64,000 nt of DNA from positions 62,001 through 126,000 of the forward strand of contig CAUJIN010000034.1 of the NCBI GenBank assembly GCA_963205495.1, read 5' to 3'. Positions 9,077 to 19,414 of the stretch are shown here, piece by piece. The notes under the pieces were generated by a model, which was not told where the DNA came from, ran no database searches, and saw only the letters and a list, made by a program, of their open reading frames with translations. A program made the translations under genes and the position numbers. Position 1 is the first letter of the stretch, and the number at the start of each line of letters is the position of its first letter. This stretch comes from Pseudomonadota bacterium. Lineage in GTDB: Bacteria > Pseudomonadota > Gammaproteobacteria > Xanthomonadales > Xanthomonadaceae.

Positions 9077-10207
9077 ATGAGCAGCATCGACTTCACTTCC
9101 TTCCTCAAGCTGATGGCGCACAAGAAGGCGTCGGATCTGTTCATCACGGCCGGGGCGCCGCCTTCGATGAAGGTGCACGGCAAGATCATGAAGATCACCC
9201 AGGATCCGCTCTCGCCGCAGCAGAGCCGCGATCTGGTGCTCAACGTGATGACGCCGAGCCAGCGCGAGGAGTTCGAGAAGACGCACGAGTGCAACTTCGC
9301 CATCGGTGTTTCCGGCGTGGGCCGATTCCGCGTGTCGTGCTTCTACCAGCGCAACCAGGTCGGCATGGTGCTGCGCCGCATCGAGACCAAGATCCCGACC
9401 ATCGATGAACTCGCCCTGCCGGCGATCATCAAGACGCTGGCGATGACCAAGCGCGGCATCATCATCTTCGTGGGCGCCACCGGCACCGGCAAATCCACCT
9501 CGCTGGCGGCGATGATCGGCTTCCGCAACCAGAACTCCACCGGCCACATCATCACCATCGAGGATCCGATCGAATTCGTGCACCGCCACGAGGGCTGCAT
9601 CGTCACCCAGCGCGAGGTCGGCATCGACACCGATACCTGGGAGGCGGCGCTGAAGAACACCCTTCGCCAGGCGCCCGACGTCATCATGATCGGCGAGGTG
9701 CGCACCCGCGAAGGCATGGACCACGCCATCGCCTTCGCCGAGACCGGCCATCTGTGCCTGTGCACCCTGCACGCCAACAACGCCAACCAGGCGATGGACC
9801 GCATCATCAACTTCTTCCCCGAGGACCGCCGCAGCCAGCTGCTGATGGACCTTTCCCTGAACCTCAAGGGCGTGGTGGCGCAACAGCTCATTCCCACGCC
9901 CGACGGCAAGGGTCGCAAGGTGGCGATGGAGATCCTGCTCGGCACCCCGCTGGTGCAGGACTACATCCGCGACGGCGAGATCCACAAGCTCAAGGAAGTG
10001 ATGAAGGAATCGGTCCAACTGGGCATGAAGACCTTCGACCAGAGCCTGTTCGAGCTGTATCAGGCCGGCGAAATTTCCTACGAGGATGCGCTGCGCCACG
10101 CCGACTCGACCAACGAAGTGCGCCTCAAGATCAAGCTGGCGCAAGGAGGCGACGCGCATACGCTGAGCCAAGGTCTGGACGGCGTGGAGCTGACCGAAAC
10201 GCGCTAG
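9077..10207 (+). CDS. pilU: Type IV pilus retraction ATPase accessory PilU
   Basis: 376 residues, close to P. aeruginosa PilU (382). PilU is a PilT paralogue that works with PilT to retract pili under load. The N-terminus (SIDFTSFLKLMAHKKASDLF) differs from PilT in the PilU-typical way. Walker A is GATGTGKST with Lys139. EDPIEFVH, a GEVRTREGM Walker B region and ETGHLCLCTLHANNANQ follow. The C-terminal tail after residue 345 is longer than in PilT. It starts at an ATG with GGAG 9-12 nt upstream, just after the palindromic repeat. Confidence 0.96.
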   Translation: MSSIDFTSFLKLMAHKKASDLFITAGAPPSMKVHGKIMKITQDPLSPQQSRDLVLNVMTPSQREEFEKTHECNFAIGVSGVGRFRVSCFYQRNQVGMVLRRIETKIPTIDELALPAIIKTLAMTKRGIIIFVGATGTGKSTSLAAMIGFRNQNSTGHIITIEDPIEFVHRHEGCIVTQREVGIDTDTWEAALKNTLRQAPDVIMIGEVRTREGMDHAIAFAETGHLCLCTLHANNANQAMDRIINFFPEDRRSQLLMDLSLNLKGVVAQQLIPTPDGKGRKVAMEILLGTPLVQDYIRDGEIHKLKEVMKESVQLGMKTFDQSLFELYQAGEISYEDALRHADSTNEVRLKIKLAQGGDAHTLSQGLDGVELTETR

Positions 10208-10283
10208 GCGTCGGCGGTCCGTCTCGTGCTGTCCGGAGGCGGCGCGATGCGGGTGATATCCGCAATGCGCTTCGGAAGAATCC

Positions 10284-11369
<1,086 letters not shown>

Positions 11370-11382
11370 TCGCAGGCAGGCT

Positions 11383-12303
11383 TCAGCCGCCGGCGAGATG
11401 CTCCAGCACCGCCATGCGCGCCGCGACGCCGTTGGAGACCTGCTCCAGGATCACCGACTGCGGGCCATCGGCCACCGCATCGGCGATTTCCACACCGCGG
11501 TTCATCGGGCCGGGATGCATCACGATGGCGTCGGGCCGCGCCAGCGTCAGGCGTTCGGGAGACAGGCCCCAGTCGCGGTAGTACTCCTCCAGCGAAGCGA
11601 CCAGCCCCTCGTCCATGCGCTCGCGCTGCAGGCGCAGAGACATCACCACGTCGCAGCCTTGCAGCGCGGCATCGAGCGAATCGACCACCTGCGCCGCAGC
11701 GAAGCAGGGTTCGTCCGGGTCGGGAAGCAGCGTGGCCGGGGCGGCCAGACGCAGGTCTTTCACGCCGAGGGTGCGCAGCGCCTGCGCGTCGGAACGGGCC
11801 ACGCGCGAGTGGCGGATGTCGCCGACGATGGCCACCGACAGGCGCGAGAAGTCCTCGCCCTTGCGCTGGCGGATGGTGAGCATGTCGAGCAGGCCCTGGG
11901 TCGGGTGCGAGTGGCGGCCGTCACCGGCGCTGATGACGCTGCTGCCGGGCAGGGCTGCGGCCGCGAGCGAGGCCGGCACGCTGCTGTGGGCGTGGCGCAC
12001 CACGAACAGGCTGGCTCCCATGGCTTCCAGGTTGCGCAGGGTGTCGGTGAGAGTCTCGCCCTTGCGGGTGGATGAGCTTTCGGCCTCGAAGTTGAGCACA
12101 TCGGCGCCGAGCCTTTCGGCGGCCAGCTGGAACGATGCGCGGGTACGCGTGGAGGGTTCGAAGAACAGGTTGGCCACGGTCAGGCCGCGCAGCGGGCGGT
12201 GCGCGCTGCGGCCCAGCGCCTGCGGGCGCAGCGCCTGCGCGGTATCCAGCAGGCGGAGGATTTCGTCGCGGGTGAGTTGTTCCAGGCTGAGCAGGTGGCG
12301 CAT
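11383..12303 (-). CDS. pyrB: Aspartate carbamoyltransferase catalytic subunit
   Basis: A 306-residue enzyme joining carbamoyl phosphate and aspartate in pyrimidine synthesis. The carbamoyl-phosphate loop FEPSTRTRASF, the SSSTRKGE lysine loop, GDGRHSHPTQGLLD (active-site His) and HPGPMNRGVEI are all intact. It is the last gene of a minus-strand operon gshB-tonB-yqgE-ruvX-pyrB. This order matches the Pseudomonas locus except that pyrR and the pyrC-like gene seen there are absent. It follows ruvX by 18 nt. No PyrI regulatory subunit is in the window. Confidence 0.96.
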   Translation of the reverse strand: MRHLLSLEQLTRDEILRLLDTAQALRPQALGRSAHRPLRGLTVANLFFEPSTRTRASFQLAAERLGADVLNFEAESSSTRKGETLTDTLRNLEAMGASLFVVRHAHSSVPASLAAAALPGSSVISAGDGRHSHPTQGLLDMLTIRQRKGEDFSRLSVAIVGDIRHSRVARSDAQALRTLGVKDLRLAAPATLLPDPDEPCFAAAQVVDSLDAALQGCDVVMSLRLQRERMDEGLVASLEEYYRDWGLSPERLTLARPDAIVMHPGPMNRGVEIADAVADGPQSVILEQVSNGVAARMAVLEHLAGG

Positions 12304-12321
12304 CGGGATCTCGGCGGTTTG

Positions 12322-12774
12322 TCAGGGAGGCGGCAGCGGTATTTCGCCGAGCCAGCGTTCTACGATGATCTGTGCGGCAAGGGCGTCTAGCGCCTGGGCG
12401 TCGCGCCGGCGCGCGCGGCCCTCGCGACGCGCATTGGCAAAGCGGCGTTCGGCCTCGCGCGAGCTGGAGCGTTCGTCGATGAGGTCGACCGGCAGCCCGT
12501 AGCGCGCGCCGGCCTCGCGCGCGAAGCGGCGCGCAAAGTGGGTGGCGAGCTGGGTTTCCCCGTCGAGGGTGAGCGGTTCTCCGACCACGAGGCGGTCTGG
12601 GCGCCATTCGCGCACCAGTGCATCGACGGCGCTCCAGTCGGGACCCTCGTCGCGCGCCGCCACCATGGCCAGGGCGCGCGCCGTGCCGGACAGGGTATTG
12701 CCCACCGCCACGCCGATGCGGCGGGCACCGACGTCGAAGCCGAGCACGCTGACGAGCGTCGCCGCACTGCTCAT
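12322..12774 (-). CDS. ruvX: Holliday junction resolvase-like protein YqgF/RuvX
   Basis: 150 residues, RNase H-like fold. GFDVGARRIGVAVGN supplies the first catalytic Asp, LIDERSSSREAERR the Glu, and DAQALDALAAQIIVERWL the last Asp. The family processes the 5' end of pre-16S rRNA and was first proposed as an anti-resolvase. Its ATG overlaps the yqgE stop by 4 nt, the usual yqgE-yqgF pairing, so expression is coupled. Confidence 0.93.
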   Translation of the reverse strand: MSSAATLVSVLGFDVGARRIGVAVGNTLSGTARALAMVAARDEGPDWSAVDALVREWRPDRLVVGEPLTLDGETQLATHFARRFAREAGARYGLPVDLIDERSSSREAERRFANARREGRARRRDAQALDALAAQIIVERWLGEIPLPPP

Positions 12775-13337
12775 GCGTGGCCGCTGTAGCTGGCCAGCGC
12801 CGCAGGATCGATGCCGATCAACCGCGTTGCGGCGTTCCAGCGGGCCTGGATCGGCACATCGAACACGATGTCTGGCGTGGCGTCGACCGACAGCCAGACG
12901 TGCTCGCGCAGCTCGCCTTCCAGCTGCTGCGCGCCCCAGCCTGAATAGCCCAGGGCCACCAGCGCGTGCTGTGGCCCCTGGCCGCGGGCCATGGCTTCCA
13001 GGATGTCGCGCGAGGTGGTCAGGTGGATCCGGTCGGAGACGGCGAAGGTCGATTCCCAGGTGCCACCGTCCGGGCTGTGCAGCACGAAGCCGCGCTCCGG
13101 CTCCACCGGGCCGCCGGCGAGCACGGGTGCGGCCGCCAGCCGGGAATCGAGTGCGTGGATGCCCATCTGAGCCATCACTTCTCCGAGCAGGAAGTCGGAA
13201 GGACGGTTGAGCAGCAGCCCCATCGCGCCTTCGGGGCCGTGGTGGCAGAGCAGGGCGACGCCGCCGTTGAAGTTCGGGTCATCCATGCCCGGAACGGCGA
13301 TCAGAAAACGATTGGCGAGCGAATCCGCGCTGTGCAT
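12771..13337 (-). CDS. yqgE: YqgE/AlgH family protein (DUF179)
   Basis: 188 residues, the usual family length. The conserved N-terminus NRFLIAVPGMDDPNFNGGVA and the GAMGLLLNRPSD segment identify it. It is a cytosolic protein of unknown biochemical role, historically linked to alginate regulation (AlgH) in Pseudomonas. It lies between tonB (41 nt upstream) and ruvX (4-nt overlap), a conserved neighbourhood. Confidence 0.92.
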   Translation of the reverse strand: MHSADSLANRFLIAVPGMDDPNFNGGVALLCHHGPEGAMGLLLNRPSDFLLGEVMAQMGIHALDSRLAAAPVLAGGPVEPERGFVLHSPDGGTWESTFAVSDRIHLTTSRDILEAMARGQGPQHALVALGYSGWGAQQLEGELREHVWLSVDATPDIVFDVPIQARWNAATRLIGIDPAALASYSGHA

Positions 13338-13378
13338 GGTTCCATTCTACGGCTTCCGGCACCTGCGCAGGCTTAATG

Positions 13379-14242
13379 TCAGCGGCTTTGCATCAGGTTG
13401 CCGGGCAGGTAGTGCCAGGTGCGGGTGATGTGCAGGATGTCGGTGCCGTCGCCTGCTTCCGGGAGCGGCGCGAAGGGTTCGGCGAGGCGTACGGTGCGCA
13501 CGGCCGCCTCGTCGAGCACCGGCAACCCGCTGGGCTGGACGATGGTGATGTCCTCCACGCTGCCGTCGCGCCGGATCGCCACGGTCAGCACCAGCTGGCC
13601 CACCAGGCTGCGCCGGCGCGCTTCGTCGGGGTAGTTGAGGTTGCCGATGCGTTCGACCCGCGCCTGCCAGGCGCGCAGGTAAGAGGCGTATTCGTATTCG
13701 CGGGTGTTGGCCGACACGAACTTGCGCTTGGGTCGGCGCGCGTACTGCTGCTCGCGCCGCTCCACCGAAGCGGCCAGCCGCGCCATTTCCAGGCTGCGTT
13801 CGATCAGCTCGCGGCTGCTGGGCAGCGGCGTGCTGGGCGTGGCCACCTTGCGGGTGGTGTCGACCCGGCGTTCGTCCGGCGCGATCGCCGCGACAAGGGC
13901 TTCGCTGCTCTGCTCCTGCGGACGCGGCGAACCGGCTTCCAGCGGCGCCGGCGCGACGCCGGGCGCGGGATTGGGCGCCGGCGCCGGCTGCGGCTCGCTC
14001 GGGCGTTCCACGGTGTCCACCTCGCCGCCGCCGGACTGGTTGGCCTGGGCGAGGAAATCGGCCTTGTCCGGCGCTTCGTTGGAGTGGGTCTGCACCAGGA
14101 TCACGTCCAGGGTCGGCAGCACCGGGGCCGGATCGTCGATCGTGAAACCCACGCCCAGGGCGAGCACGCCGTGGGCGATCAGGGAGAACACCAGGGTCGC
14201 GCCGAGGCGGTCGCCGCTGGTGATGCGCGGCGCTTCGGTCAC
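13379..14242 (-). CDS. Energy transducer TonB (TonB3-like)
   Basis: The protein starts at GTG 14242, where GTGA overlaps the gshB stop, giving 287 residues. It has an N-terminal membrane helix (RLGATLVFSLIAHGVLALGVG). A Pro/Glu-rich periplasmic linker (about 85-150) and a coiled segment follow. The C-terminal TonB domain includes GNLNYPDEARRRSLVGQLVL and DGSVEDITIVQPSG. The position next to gshB and near pilG corresponds to tonB3 of P. aeruginosa, a protein connected with twitching motility rather than iron uptake; that link is inference. No exbB/exbD are adjacent. Confidence 0.88.
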   Translation of the reverse strand: MTEAPRITSGDRLGATLVFSLIAHGVLALGVGFTIDDPAPVLPTLDVILVQTHSNEAPDKADFLAQANQSGGGEVDTVERPSEPQPAPAPNPAPGVAPAPLEAGSPRPQEQSSEALVAAIAPDERRVDTTRKVATPSTPLPSSRELIERSLEMARLAASVERREQQYARRPKRKFVSANTREYEYASYLRAWQARVERIGNLNYPDEARRRSLVGQLVLTVAIRRDGSVEDITIVQPSGLPVLDEAAVRTVRLAEPFAPLPEAGDGTDILHITRTWHYLPGNLMQSR

Positions 14243-15186
14243 GCCGCTCCGGCCTCGATGCGGTCGAACAGCTCGCCGGCGATGTTCAGGCCGAACTGGG
14301 CATCCAGTTCGCGCATGCAGGTCGGACTGGTGACGTTGATCTCGGTAAGCCAGTCGCCGATGACATCCAGCCCCACCAGACGCATCCCGCGCCGCGCAAG
14401 CTCCGGGCCGACCTGGGCGGCAATCCAGCGGTCGCGTTCGGTCAGTGGGCGGCCTTCGCCGCGCCCTCCGGCGGCAAGGTTGCCGCGGAACTCGTCGCCC
14501 TGCGGGATGCGCGCCAGGCAGTAGGGTACCGGCTCGCCGTCGATCAGCAGGATGCGCTTGTCGCCGGCGACGATTTCCGGCAGGTAGCGCTGCGCCATGG
14601 CGAAGCTGCGCCCGCTTTCGGTCAGCGTTTCCAGAATCACGTTGAGATTGGCATCGCCTGCACGGGCGCGGAAGATGGAGCGCCCGCCCATGCCGTCCAG
14701 CGGTTTGAGCACGCAGTCGCCGAACTCGGTGACGAAAGCCTTGAGTTCGTCCTTCGCGCCGGACACCAGCGTCGGTGGGCAGCACTGGGGGAAGGCGAGA
14801 GCGGCGAGCTTCTCGTTCATGTCGCGCAGGCCGCGCGGATCGTTCACCACCCGCGCGCCCTCGCTCTGGGCGAGGCTGAGGATCTGGGTGGCGTGCAGAT
14901 AGGCGGCATCGACCGGCGGATCGGTGCGCAGGAAGATGAGGTCGAAGCCGCCCAGCGGCCGCTGCTGCGCAGGCTGCGGCGAATGCCAGTCGCGCGGGTC
15001 GTCGCGCACGCAGAGCGGCGTAGCGCGCACCGTGGTGCGGCCGTCGCGCACGCCCAGGTCGGAGATGCCGGCCACATGAATGCGGTGCCCGCGGCGCTGG
15101 GCCTCGAGCAGCAGCGCAAAACTCGTATCCTTGGCAACCTTGATCGATCCGATCGGATCCATCACAACGAGCACTTCCAGCGACAC
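14239..15186 (-). CDS. gshB: Glutathione synthetase
   Basis: 315 residues (E. coli 316). ATP-grasp enzyme adding glycine to gamma-glutamylcysteine. I start at GTG 15186, preceded by AAAAGG at 7 nt; it gives MSLEVLVVMDPIGSIKVAKDTS, aligned with the E. coli N-terminus. Key blocks: FLRTDPPVDAAYLHAT, VVNDPRGLRDMNEKL, KPLDGMGGRSIF (ATP loop) and the C-terminal LTEINVTSPTCMRELD. It heads the minus-strand operon and is transcribed divergently from pilG across a 169-nt intergenic region. Confidence 0.96.
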   Translation of the reverse strand: MSLEVLVVMDPIGSIKVAKDTSFALLLEAQRRGHRIHVAGISDLGVRDGRTTVRATPLCVRDDPRDWHSPQPAQQRPLGGFDLIFLRTDPPVDAAYLHATQILSLAQSEGARVVNDPRGLRDMNEKLAALAFPQCCPPTLVSGAKDELKAFVTEFGDCVLKPLDGMGGRSIFRARAGDANLNVILETLTESGRSFAMAQRYLPEIVAGDKRILLIDGEPVPYCLARIPQGDEFRGNLAAGGRGEGRPLTERDRWIAAQVGPELARRGMRLVGLDVIGDWLTEINVTSPTCMRELDAQFGLNIAGELFDRIEAGAA

Positions 15187-15243
15187 GATCACACCTTTTG
15201 CATGCAAACGCCTGCGATCCGGCGGGCGTGTGCTTATACTAGC

Positions 15244-15305
15244 ATCGCAACGACGGAGCAGGATTCGGGGAAGACGCCTTGACAGACGTCGGCTTCCGTT
15301 GCGAT
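15244..15305. promoter_or_regulatory. 9-bp inverted repeat in the gshB-pilG intergenic region
   Basis: ATCGCAACG (15244-15252) and CGTTGCGAT (15297-15305) form a perfect inverted repeat with a 44-nt centre. It encloses the candidate pilG -35 box, and the right half covers the candidate -10. This could be an operator or a DNA loop site for a dimeric regulator. Chance is possible but less likely at this length in a 169-nt gap. Confidence 0.45.
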
Positions 15306-15308
15306 AAG
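15279..15308 (+). promoter_or_regulatory. Candidate sigma-70 promoter for the pilG operon
   Basis: A perfect -35 hexamer TTGACA (15279-15284) is followed after 18 nt by GATAAG (15303-15308), matching four of six -10 positions. It would give a 5' leader of about 40 nt before the pilG ATG. A second TATACT at 15235-15240 has no good -35. Confidence 0.45.
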
Positions 15309-15355
15309 ACGCCAACGCGCGGCGATCGGATGCCGCGCCCAAGAGGGACCACTGG

Positions 15356-15751
15356 ATGGATGGCAACACAGGCAGCCTGGCGGGAATGCGAGTGATGGTC
15401 ATCGACGACTCGAAGACCATTCGACGCACGGCCGAGACCCTGCTCAAGCGAGAAGGGTGCGAGGTGTTCACGGCATCGGATGGCTTCGAGGCTTTGTCGA
15501 AGATCGCCGACAACCAGCCGCAGATCATCTTCGTGGACATCATGATGCCGCGACTGGACGGCTATCAGACCTGTTCCCTCATCAAGAACAACCAGCTTTT
15601 CAAGTCCACGCCGGTCATCATGCTTTCGTCCAGGGACGGGTTGTTCGACAAGGCGCGCGGTCGGATCGTGGGCTCGGAGGAATACCTCACCAAACCGTTT
15701 ACCCGAGAGGAATTGCTTTCGGCGATACGGCGGCACGTACCACAGGGCTGA
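15356..15751 (+). CDS. pilG: Type IV pilus response regulator PilG
   Basis: 131 residues, a single CheY-like receiver. The sequence MVIDDSKTIRRTAETLLKREGC, the phospho-Asp61 in IIFVDIMMPRLDGYQTC, and YLTKPFTREEL with the conserved Lys match PilG almost residue for residue. In P. aeruginosa PilG is phosphorylated by ChpA and favours pilus extension and cAMP production. It is the first gene of the chemosensory operon; the next gene is pilI, with no pilH between them. Confidence 0.96.
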   Translation: MDGNTGSLAGMRVMVIDDSKTIRRTAETLLKREGCEVFTASDGFEALSKIADNQPQIIFVDIMMPRLDGYQTCSLIKNNQLFKSTPVIMLSSRDGLFDKARGRIVGSEEYLTKPFTREELLSAIRRHVPQG

Positions 15752-15885
15752 CCGCCAACTCTTGCGGGGGGAGAATGGCCAGATTGCAGAACAAGAACAG
15801 GGCAGCGCCTGCGGGCGCCGGATGTCGGGCGAATGCCGCACGGCATGTCGGGACAGTCCGTTGCGACATCGGAGGGCAGTGATCC
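15752..15885. other. pilG-pilI gap, position normally held by pilH
   Basis: 134 nt without a reading frame resembling a receiver domain. It contains a short GC-rich hairpin (GGCGC-type arms around 15806-15820) and the pilI ribosome site GGAGGG (15871-15876). No pilH remnant was recognised. Confidence 0.6.
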
Positions 15886-16431
15886 ATGGCACGCTCCCTT
15901 GCCGCACCGTTTGATATCCTTTCCGACTTCGAGCGCCGCAGCCTGACGCATGTGGCCGGCGTTCCCGACCAGATCGATGCGCCGGGACTCTGGCGCGGCA
16001 TCGCGTTCCGACTCGGAGCCCGACGCCTGGCCGCCAGCTTTTCCGAAGTGGTCGAGATCATTTCCGTTCCTCCGCTCACGCCGGTGCCCGGGGCCGACAG
16101 CTGGCTGCTGGGCGTAGCCAACCTGCGCAGCTCGCTGCTTCCCATCGTGGACCTCAAGCAGTATCTGGAAGGTGAGCGCACCGTCCAGCATGCCACCACG
16201 CGCGCGCTGGTGATCCGGCAGAGCGGTGGCAACGTGGCCGTATTGATCGACGAGCTGCTCGGGCAGCGCAATTTCAACGAGGGCCAGACGGTCGCCGTGG
16301 ATGGCGTGGAAGGGAGCGGGTATGCCCCCTTCGTGCAGCGCGCCTATCGCATGGGCGATGTGGTCTGGGGGGTGTTCGACATGGCGCGCTTGACGCGTAC
16401 GCCGGAATTCAGGCAGGCCGCCGCCGCATGA
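15886..16431 (+). CDS. pilI: Chemotaxis coupling protein PilI (CheW-like)
   Basis: 181 residues with a CheW-like domain from about residue 35 to 175. PVPGADSWLLGVANLRSSLLPIVDL is the typical CheW core and IDELLGQRNFNEGQ follows. The first 35 residues are a family-specific extension. It links the receptor PilJ to the histidine kinase ChpA at the cell pole. A GGAGGG site precedes the ATG by 9 nt. Confidence 0.94.
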   Translation: MARSLAAPFDILSDFERRSLTHVAGVPDQIDAPGLWRGIAFRLGARRLAASFSEVVEIISVPPLTPVPGADSWLLGVANLRSSLLPIVDLKQYLEGERTVQHATTRALVIRQSGGNVAVLIDELLGQRNFNEGQTVAVDGVEGSGYAPFVQRAYRMGDVVWGVFDMARLTRTPEFRQAAAA

Positions 16432-16468
16432 GGCGGTGTGAAACGCATTTCAGGGTGAGGTTCTTGCG

Positions 16469-18499
16469 ATGAGCACATTGGGCGCCGGTACCGGCAAAGA
16501 ACGCAGCGGGATGATCAACTTCTGGATCTTCCTGCTGGTAATCGCACTGCTGGCGTTGATCGCCAACGCCGTGCTCTCCACCAAATATGCCAGCGAGGAG
16601 GGCAAGGCTCGCGACTTGGTGGCCGATGTGCGCGTCTTGTCCCAGCAGATCGCCAAGGCCGCCCAGGACGCCGCGTCCGGTGGCGTGGATGCCTTCGACG
16701 AACTCGAAAGCACCCGCAAGGCGGTCCAGGCCAATCTCGATGCCCTGAACAAGGGCGGCGAGGGGAATCCCGCCTATGCAGGAAACAAGGTCGTGGGGGT
16801 GCCGCTGCAGCGGGTGACCGAGATCTGGGGGCCGATGAACGATTCGGCGCGCCGCATCCTCGACAGCCGCGAGCTGGTGCTGGGCTTGACCGAAACCGCC
16901 GACCGTTTCGCCAGCGCAGTGCCCCTGATCCAGGCGGAAATGGACGAAGTGGTGCGGGCCATGGGCGAGTCGGGCAACGCGAGCTTCGCCCAGCTTTCCA
17001 CCGCCATCCGCCAGATCGTGCTGGCCGACCGCATGCTGCGCCACGTGACCCAGATTCGTCAGGGTGGCTCTGCCGCCACCTCGGCCGCGGACCGGTTCTC
17101 GCGTGACGCGACCCTGTTCAGCCAGGTGCTCGGTGGCCTCCAGAATGGTCTGCCGGAGCAGAACATTCGCCGCGTCGACAATGCCGCGGCGCGCCAGTCC
17201 CTTGCGCGCGTGTCCACCCTTTATTCCGATCTCGAGCAGAACGTCGATGCCATCCTCGATGCGTCTACCGAGCTGTTCGAAGTCAAGAACGCCGCCGATG
17301 AAATCTCGCAGGCCTCGGCCCAGCTGCTGGGTGGCGCAGAGAACCTCACCCAGGCCTTCGTCAACCTGCCCGAGAGCCGCGCCTTCCCCAGCGTGTGGAT
17401 CGGTATCGCAGCCGGTGCGGGCGCCATCGTCGCCATCCTCGGCCTGCTGTTCACCCTGTATCGCGACCAGGTCAAGCGCTTCCGCGTTACCCAGGAACTC
17501 AACCAGCGCAATCAGGAAGCCATTCTGCGACTGCTGGACGAAATGGGATCGCTGGCAGAAGGCGATCTGACCGTCCGCGCCACCGTTACCGAGGACATCA
17601 CCGGCGCGATCGCGGACTCGATCAATTTCGCGGTCGAGGCGCTGCGATCCCTCGTAACCACCATCAACGAAACCGCCGTGCAGGTGGCCGCCGCCGCCCA
17701 GGAAACCCAGGCCACCGCCATGCACCTGGCCGAGGCCGCCGAGCATCAGGCGCAGCAGATCACCTCGGCTTCGGCCGCGATCAACGAAATCGCGGTCTCG
17801 ATCGACGAGGTGTCCAAGAACTCGGCCGAATCGGCGGACGTGGCGCAACGCTCGGTGCAGATCGCCGCCAAGGGCGCCGAAGTGGTGCGCCAGACCATTC
17901 AGGGCATGGACTCGATTCGCGACCAGATTCAGGAAACCTCCAAGCGAATCAAGCGGCTGGGTGAAAGCTCGCAGGAAATCGGCTCGATCGTGGAACTGAT
18001 CAACGACATTGCCGAGCAGACCAACATTCTGGCTCTGAACGCCGCAATTCAGGCGGCCTCGGCGGGTGAAGCGGGCCGCGGATTCGCGGTCGTGGCCGAC
18101 GAAGTGCAGCGACTCGCAGAACGCTCCGCCAACGCCACCAAGCGAATCGAAACGCTGGTGCAGACGATTCAGGCCGATACCAACGAAGCGGTGTCCTCGA
18201 TGGAACAGACCACCGCCGAGGTGGTCGCCGGTGCACGACTGGCCGAGGACGCAGGCTTGGCGCTGGGCGAGATCGAGAAGGTGTCGAACGACCTCGCCGA
18301 CCTGATTCAGAACATCTCCGAGGCGGCGCGCCAGCAGTCCGCTGCGGCCACCAATATCTCGGCCACGATGAACGTGATTCAGGAAATCACCACGCAGACC
18401 TCGGTCGGCGCGAGCCAGACGGCCGAGTCGATCGGAAACCTCGCCCAGCTCGCTGCCGACCTGCGTCGTTCGGTCGCGGACTTCAAGCTGCCGGGTTGA
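16469..18499 (+). CDS. pilJ: Type IV pilus methyl-accepting receptor PilJ
   Basis: 676 residues (P. aeruginosa 682). Two membrane helices at about 12-35 and 305-330 bound a roughly 270-residue periplasmic PilJ-type domain. A HAMP-like region and a cytoplasmic signalling coiled coil follow. The hairpin tip around residue 525 reads [19 protein letters not shown], the standard MCP tip. The C-terminal end SVADFKLPG has no CheR-binding pentapeptide. It senses surface contact or pilus tension and controls ChpA. Confidence 0.95.
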   Translation: MSTLGAGTGKERSGMINFWIFLLVIALLALIANAVLSTKYASEEGKARDLVADVRVLSQQIAKAAQDAASGGVDAFDELESTRKAVQANLDALNKGGEGNPAYAGNKVVGVPLQRVTEIWGPMNDSARRILDSRELVLGLTETADRFASAVPLIQAEMDEVVRAMGESGNASFAQLSTAIRQIVLADRMLRHVTQIRQGGSAATSAADRFSRDATLFSQVLGGLQNGLPEQNIRRVDNAAARQSLARVSTLYSDLEQNVDAILDASTELFEVKNAADEISQASAQLLGGAENLTQAFVNLPESRAFPSVWIGIAAGAGAIVAILGLLFTLYRDQVKRFRVTQELNQRNQEAILRLLDEMGSLAEGDLTVRATVTEDITGAIADSINFAVEALRSLVTTINETAVQVAAAAQETQATAMHLAEAAEHQAQQITSASAAINEIAVSIDEVSKNSAESADVAQRSVQIAAKGAEVVRQTIQGMDSIRDQIQETSKRIKRLGESSQEIGSIVELINDIAEQTNILALNAAIQAASAGEAGRGFAVVADEVQRLAERSANATKRIETLVQTIQADTNEAVSSMEQTTAEVVAGARLAEDAGLALGEIEKVSNDLADLIQNISEAARQQSAAATNISATMNVIQEITTQTSVGASQTAESIGNLAQLAADLRRSVADFKLPG

Positions 18500-18529
18500 T
18501 CGGAAGGGACGACGGGAGAGACGCACGAC

Positions 18530-19414
18530 ATGGTGAGCGCTGCGACATCGGGGACGATTTCGGCAATGCGTCCGCTGGACGACGCCGAATTCGACCGCTG
18601 GGTGCGCCTGTTGGAGGCGCGCACCGGCGTCATCGTGCCGCCCGAACGCAAGCCGTTCCTCGAAACCGGCCTGCGCCGGCGGATGCGCGAAACCGGGCAT
18701 ACCGGCTTCCAGAACTACTACGACGACCTGATCAAGGGCGCGCGCGGCGCGGTCGAATGGGCCTCGCTGGTGGACCACCTCACGGTCCACGAGACGCACT
18801 TCTTCCGCCATCCGCCTTCGATGGCCCTGATCCGTGAAGAGTGGCTGCCGCGCTGGCTGGCGAGCGCCGAGACCGACGCTTCGCTGCACGCACTGTCGAT
18901 CGGCTGTTCCACCGGCGAGGAAGCCTTTTCGCTCGCCATGCTGCTGGATGCGGAACTGGCCAGCAGTGCGCCGGACAGGCGTTTTGGCGTGACCGCCACC
19001 GACGTGAGCCAGGCAGCGCTTGCGGTGGCACGAACGGGGGAGTATCCGATGCGGCGAATCGCCGAGATCCCCGCGCCCTATCGCGCCCAGGTGGAAATGC
19101 TCGAAGGTGCCGAGAATTTCCGCATCAACGATCGCCTGCGCAAACGCGTGGGCTTTGCCTGCGTCAACCTGCTGCACGCCTCGCGCGCACCGTTGCGCAG
19201 GCTGGACATCATCTACTGCCAGAACGTGCTGATCTATTTTGCACGCGAGCGCCGGGGCGAAATGCTGGATGCCCTGGTGGAGCTGCTGCAGCCCAACGGC
19301 CTGCTGGTGCTCGGTCCGGGCGAGGCGCCCGGCTGGAGTCATCCGGACATGCGCCGGACCGGCGGCCCGCAGACGCTGGCTTACCTCAGGAACACGAAAG
19401 AGACCCTGGCATGA
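18530..19414 (+). CDS. pilK: Protein-glutamate methyltransferase PilK (CheR-type)
   Basis: 294 residues. N-terminal CheR helical domain (FDRWVRLLEARTGVIVPPER), then the SAM-binding fold with HETHFFRH and SIGCSTGEEAFSLAM, and IIYCQNVLIYF. It should methylate PilJ, adjusting its sensitivity. The GGGAGAG site is 9 nt upstream of the ATG. The stop overlaps the chpA ATG by 4 nt (ATGA at 19411-19414). Confidence 0.93.
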   Translation: MVSAATSGTISAMRPLDDAEFDRWVRLLEARTGVIVPPERKPFLETGLRRRMRETGHTGFQNYYDDLIKGARGAVEWASLVDHLTVHETHFFRHPPSMALIREEWLPRWLASAETDASLHALSIGCSTGEEAFSLAMLLDAELASSAPDRRFGVTATDVSQAALAVARTGEYPMRRIAEIPAPYRAQVEMLEGAENFRINDRLRKRVGFACVNLLHASRAPLRRLDIIYCQNVLIYFARERRGEMLDALVELLQPNGLLVLGPGEAPGWSHPDMRRTGGPQTLAYLRNTKETLA

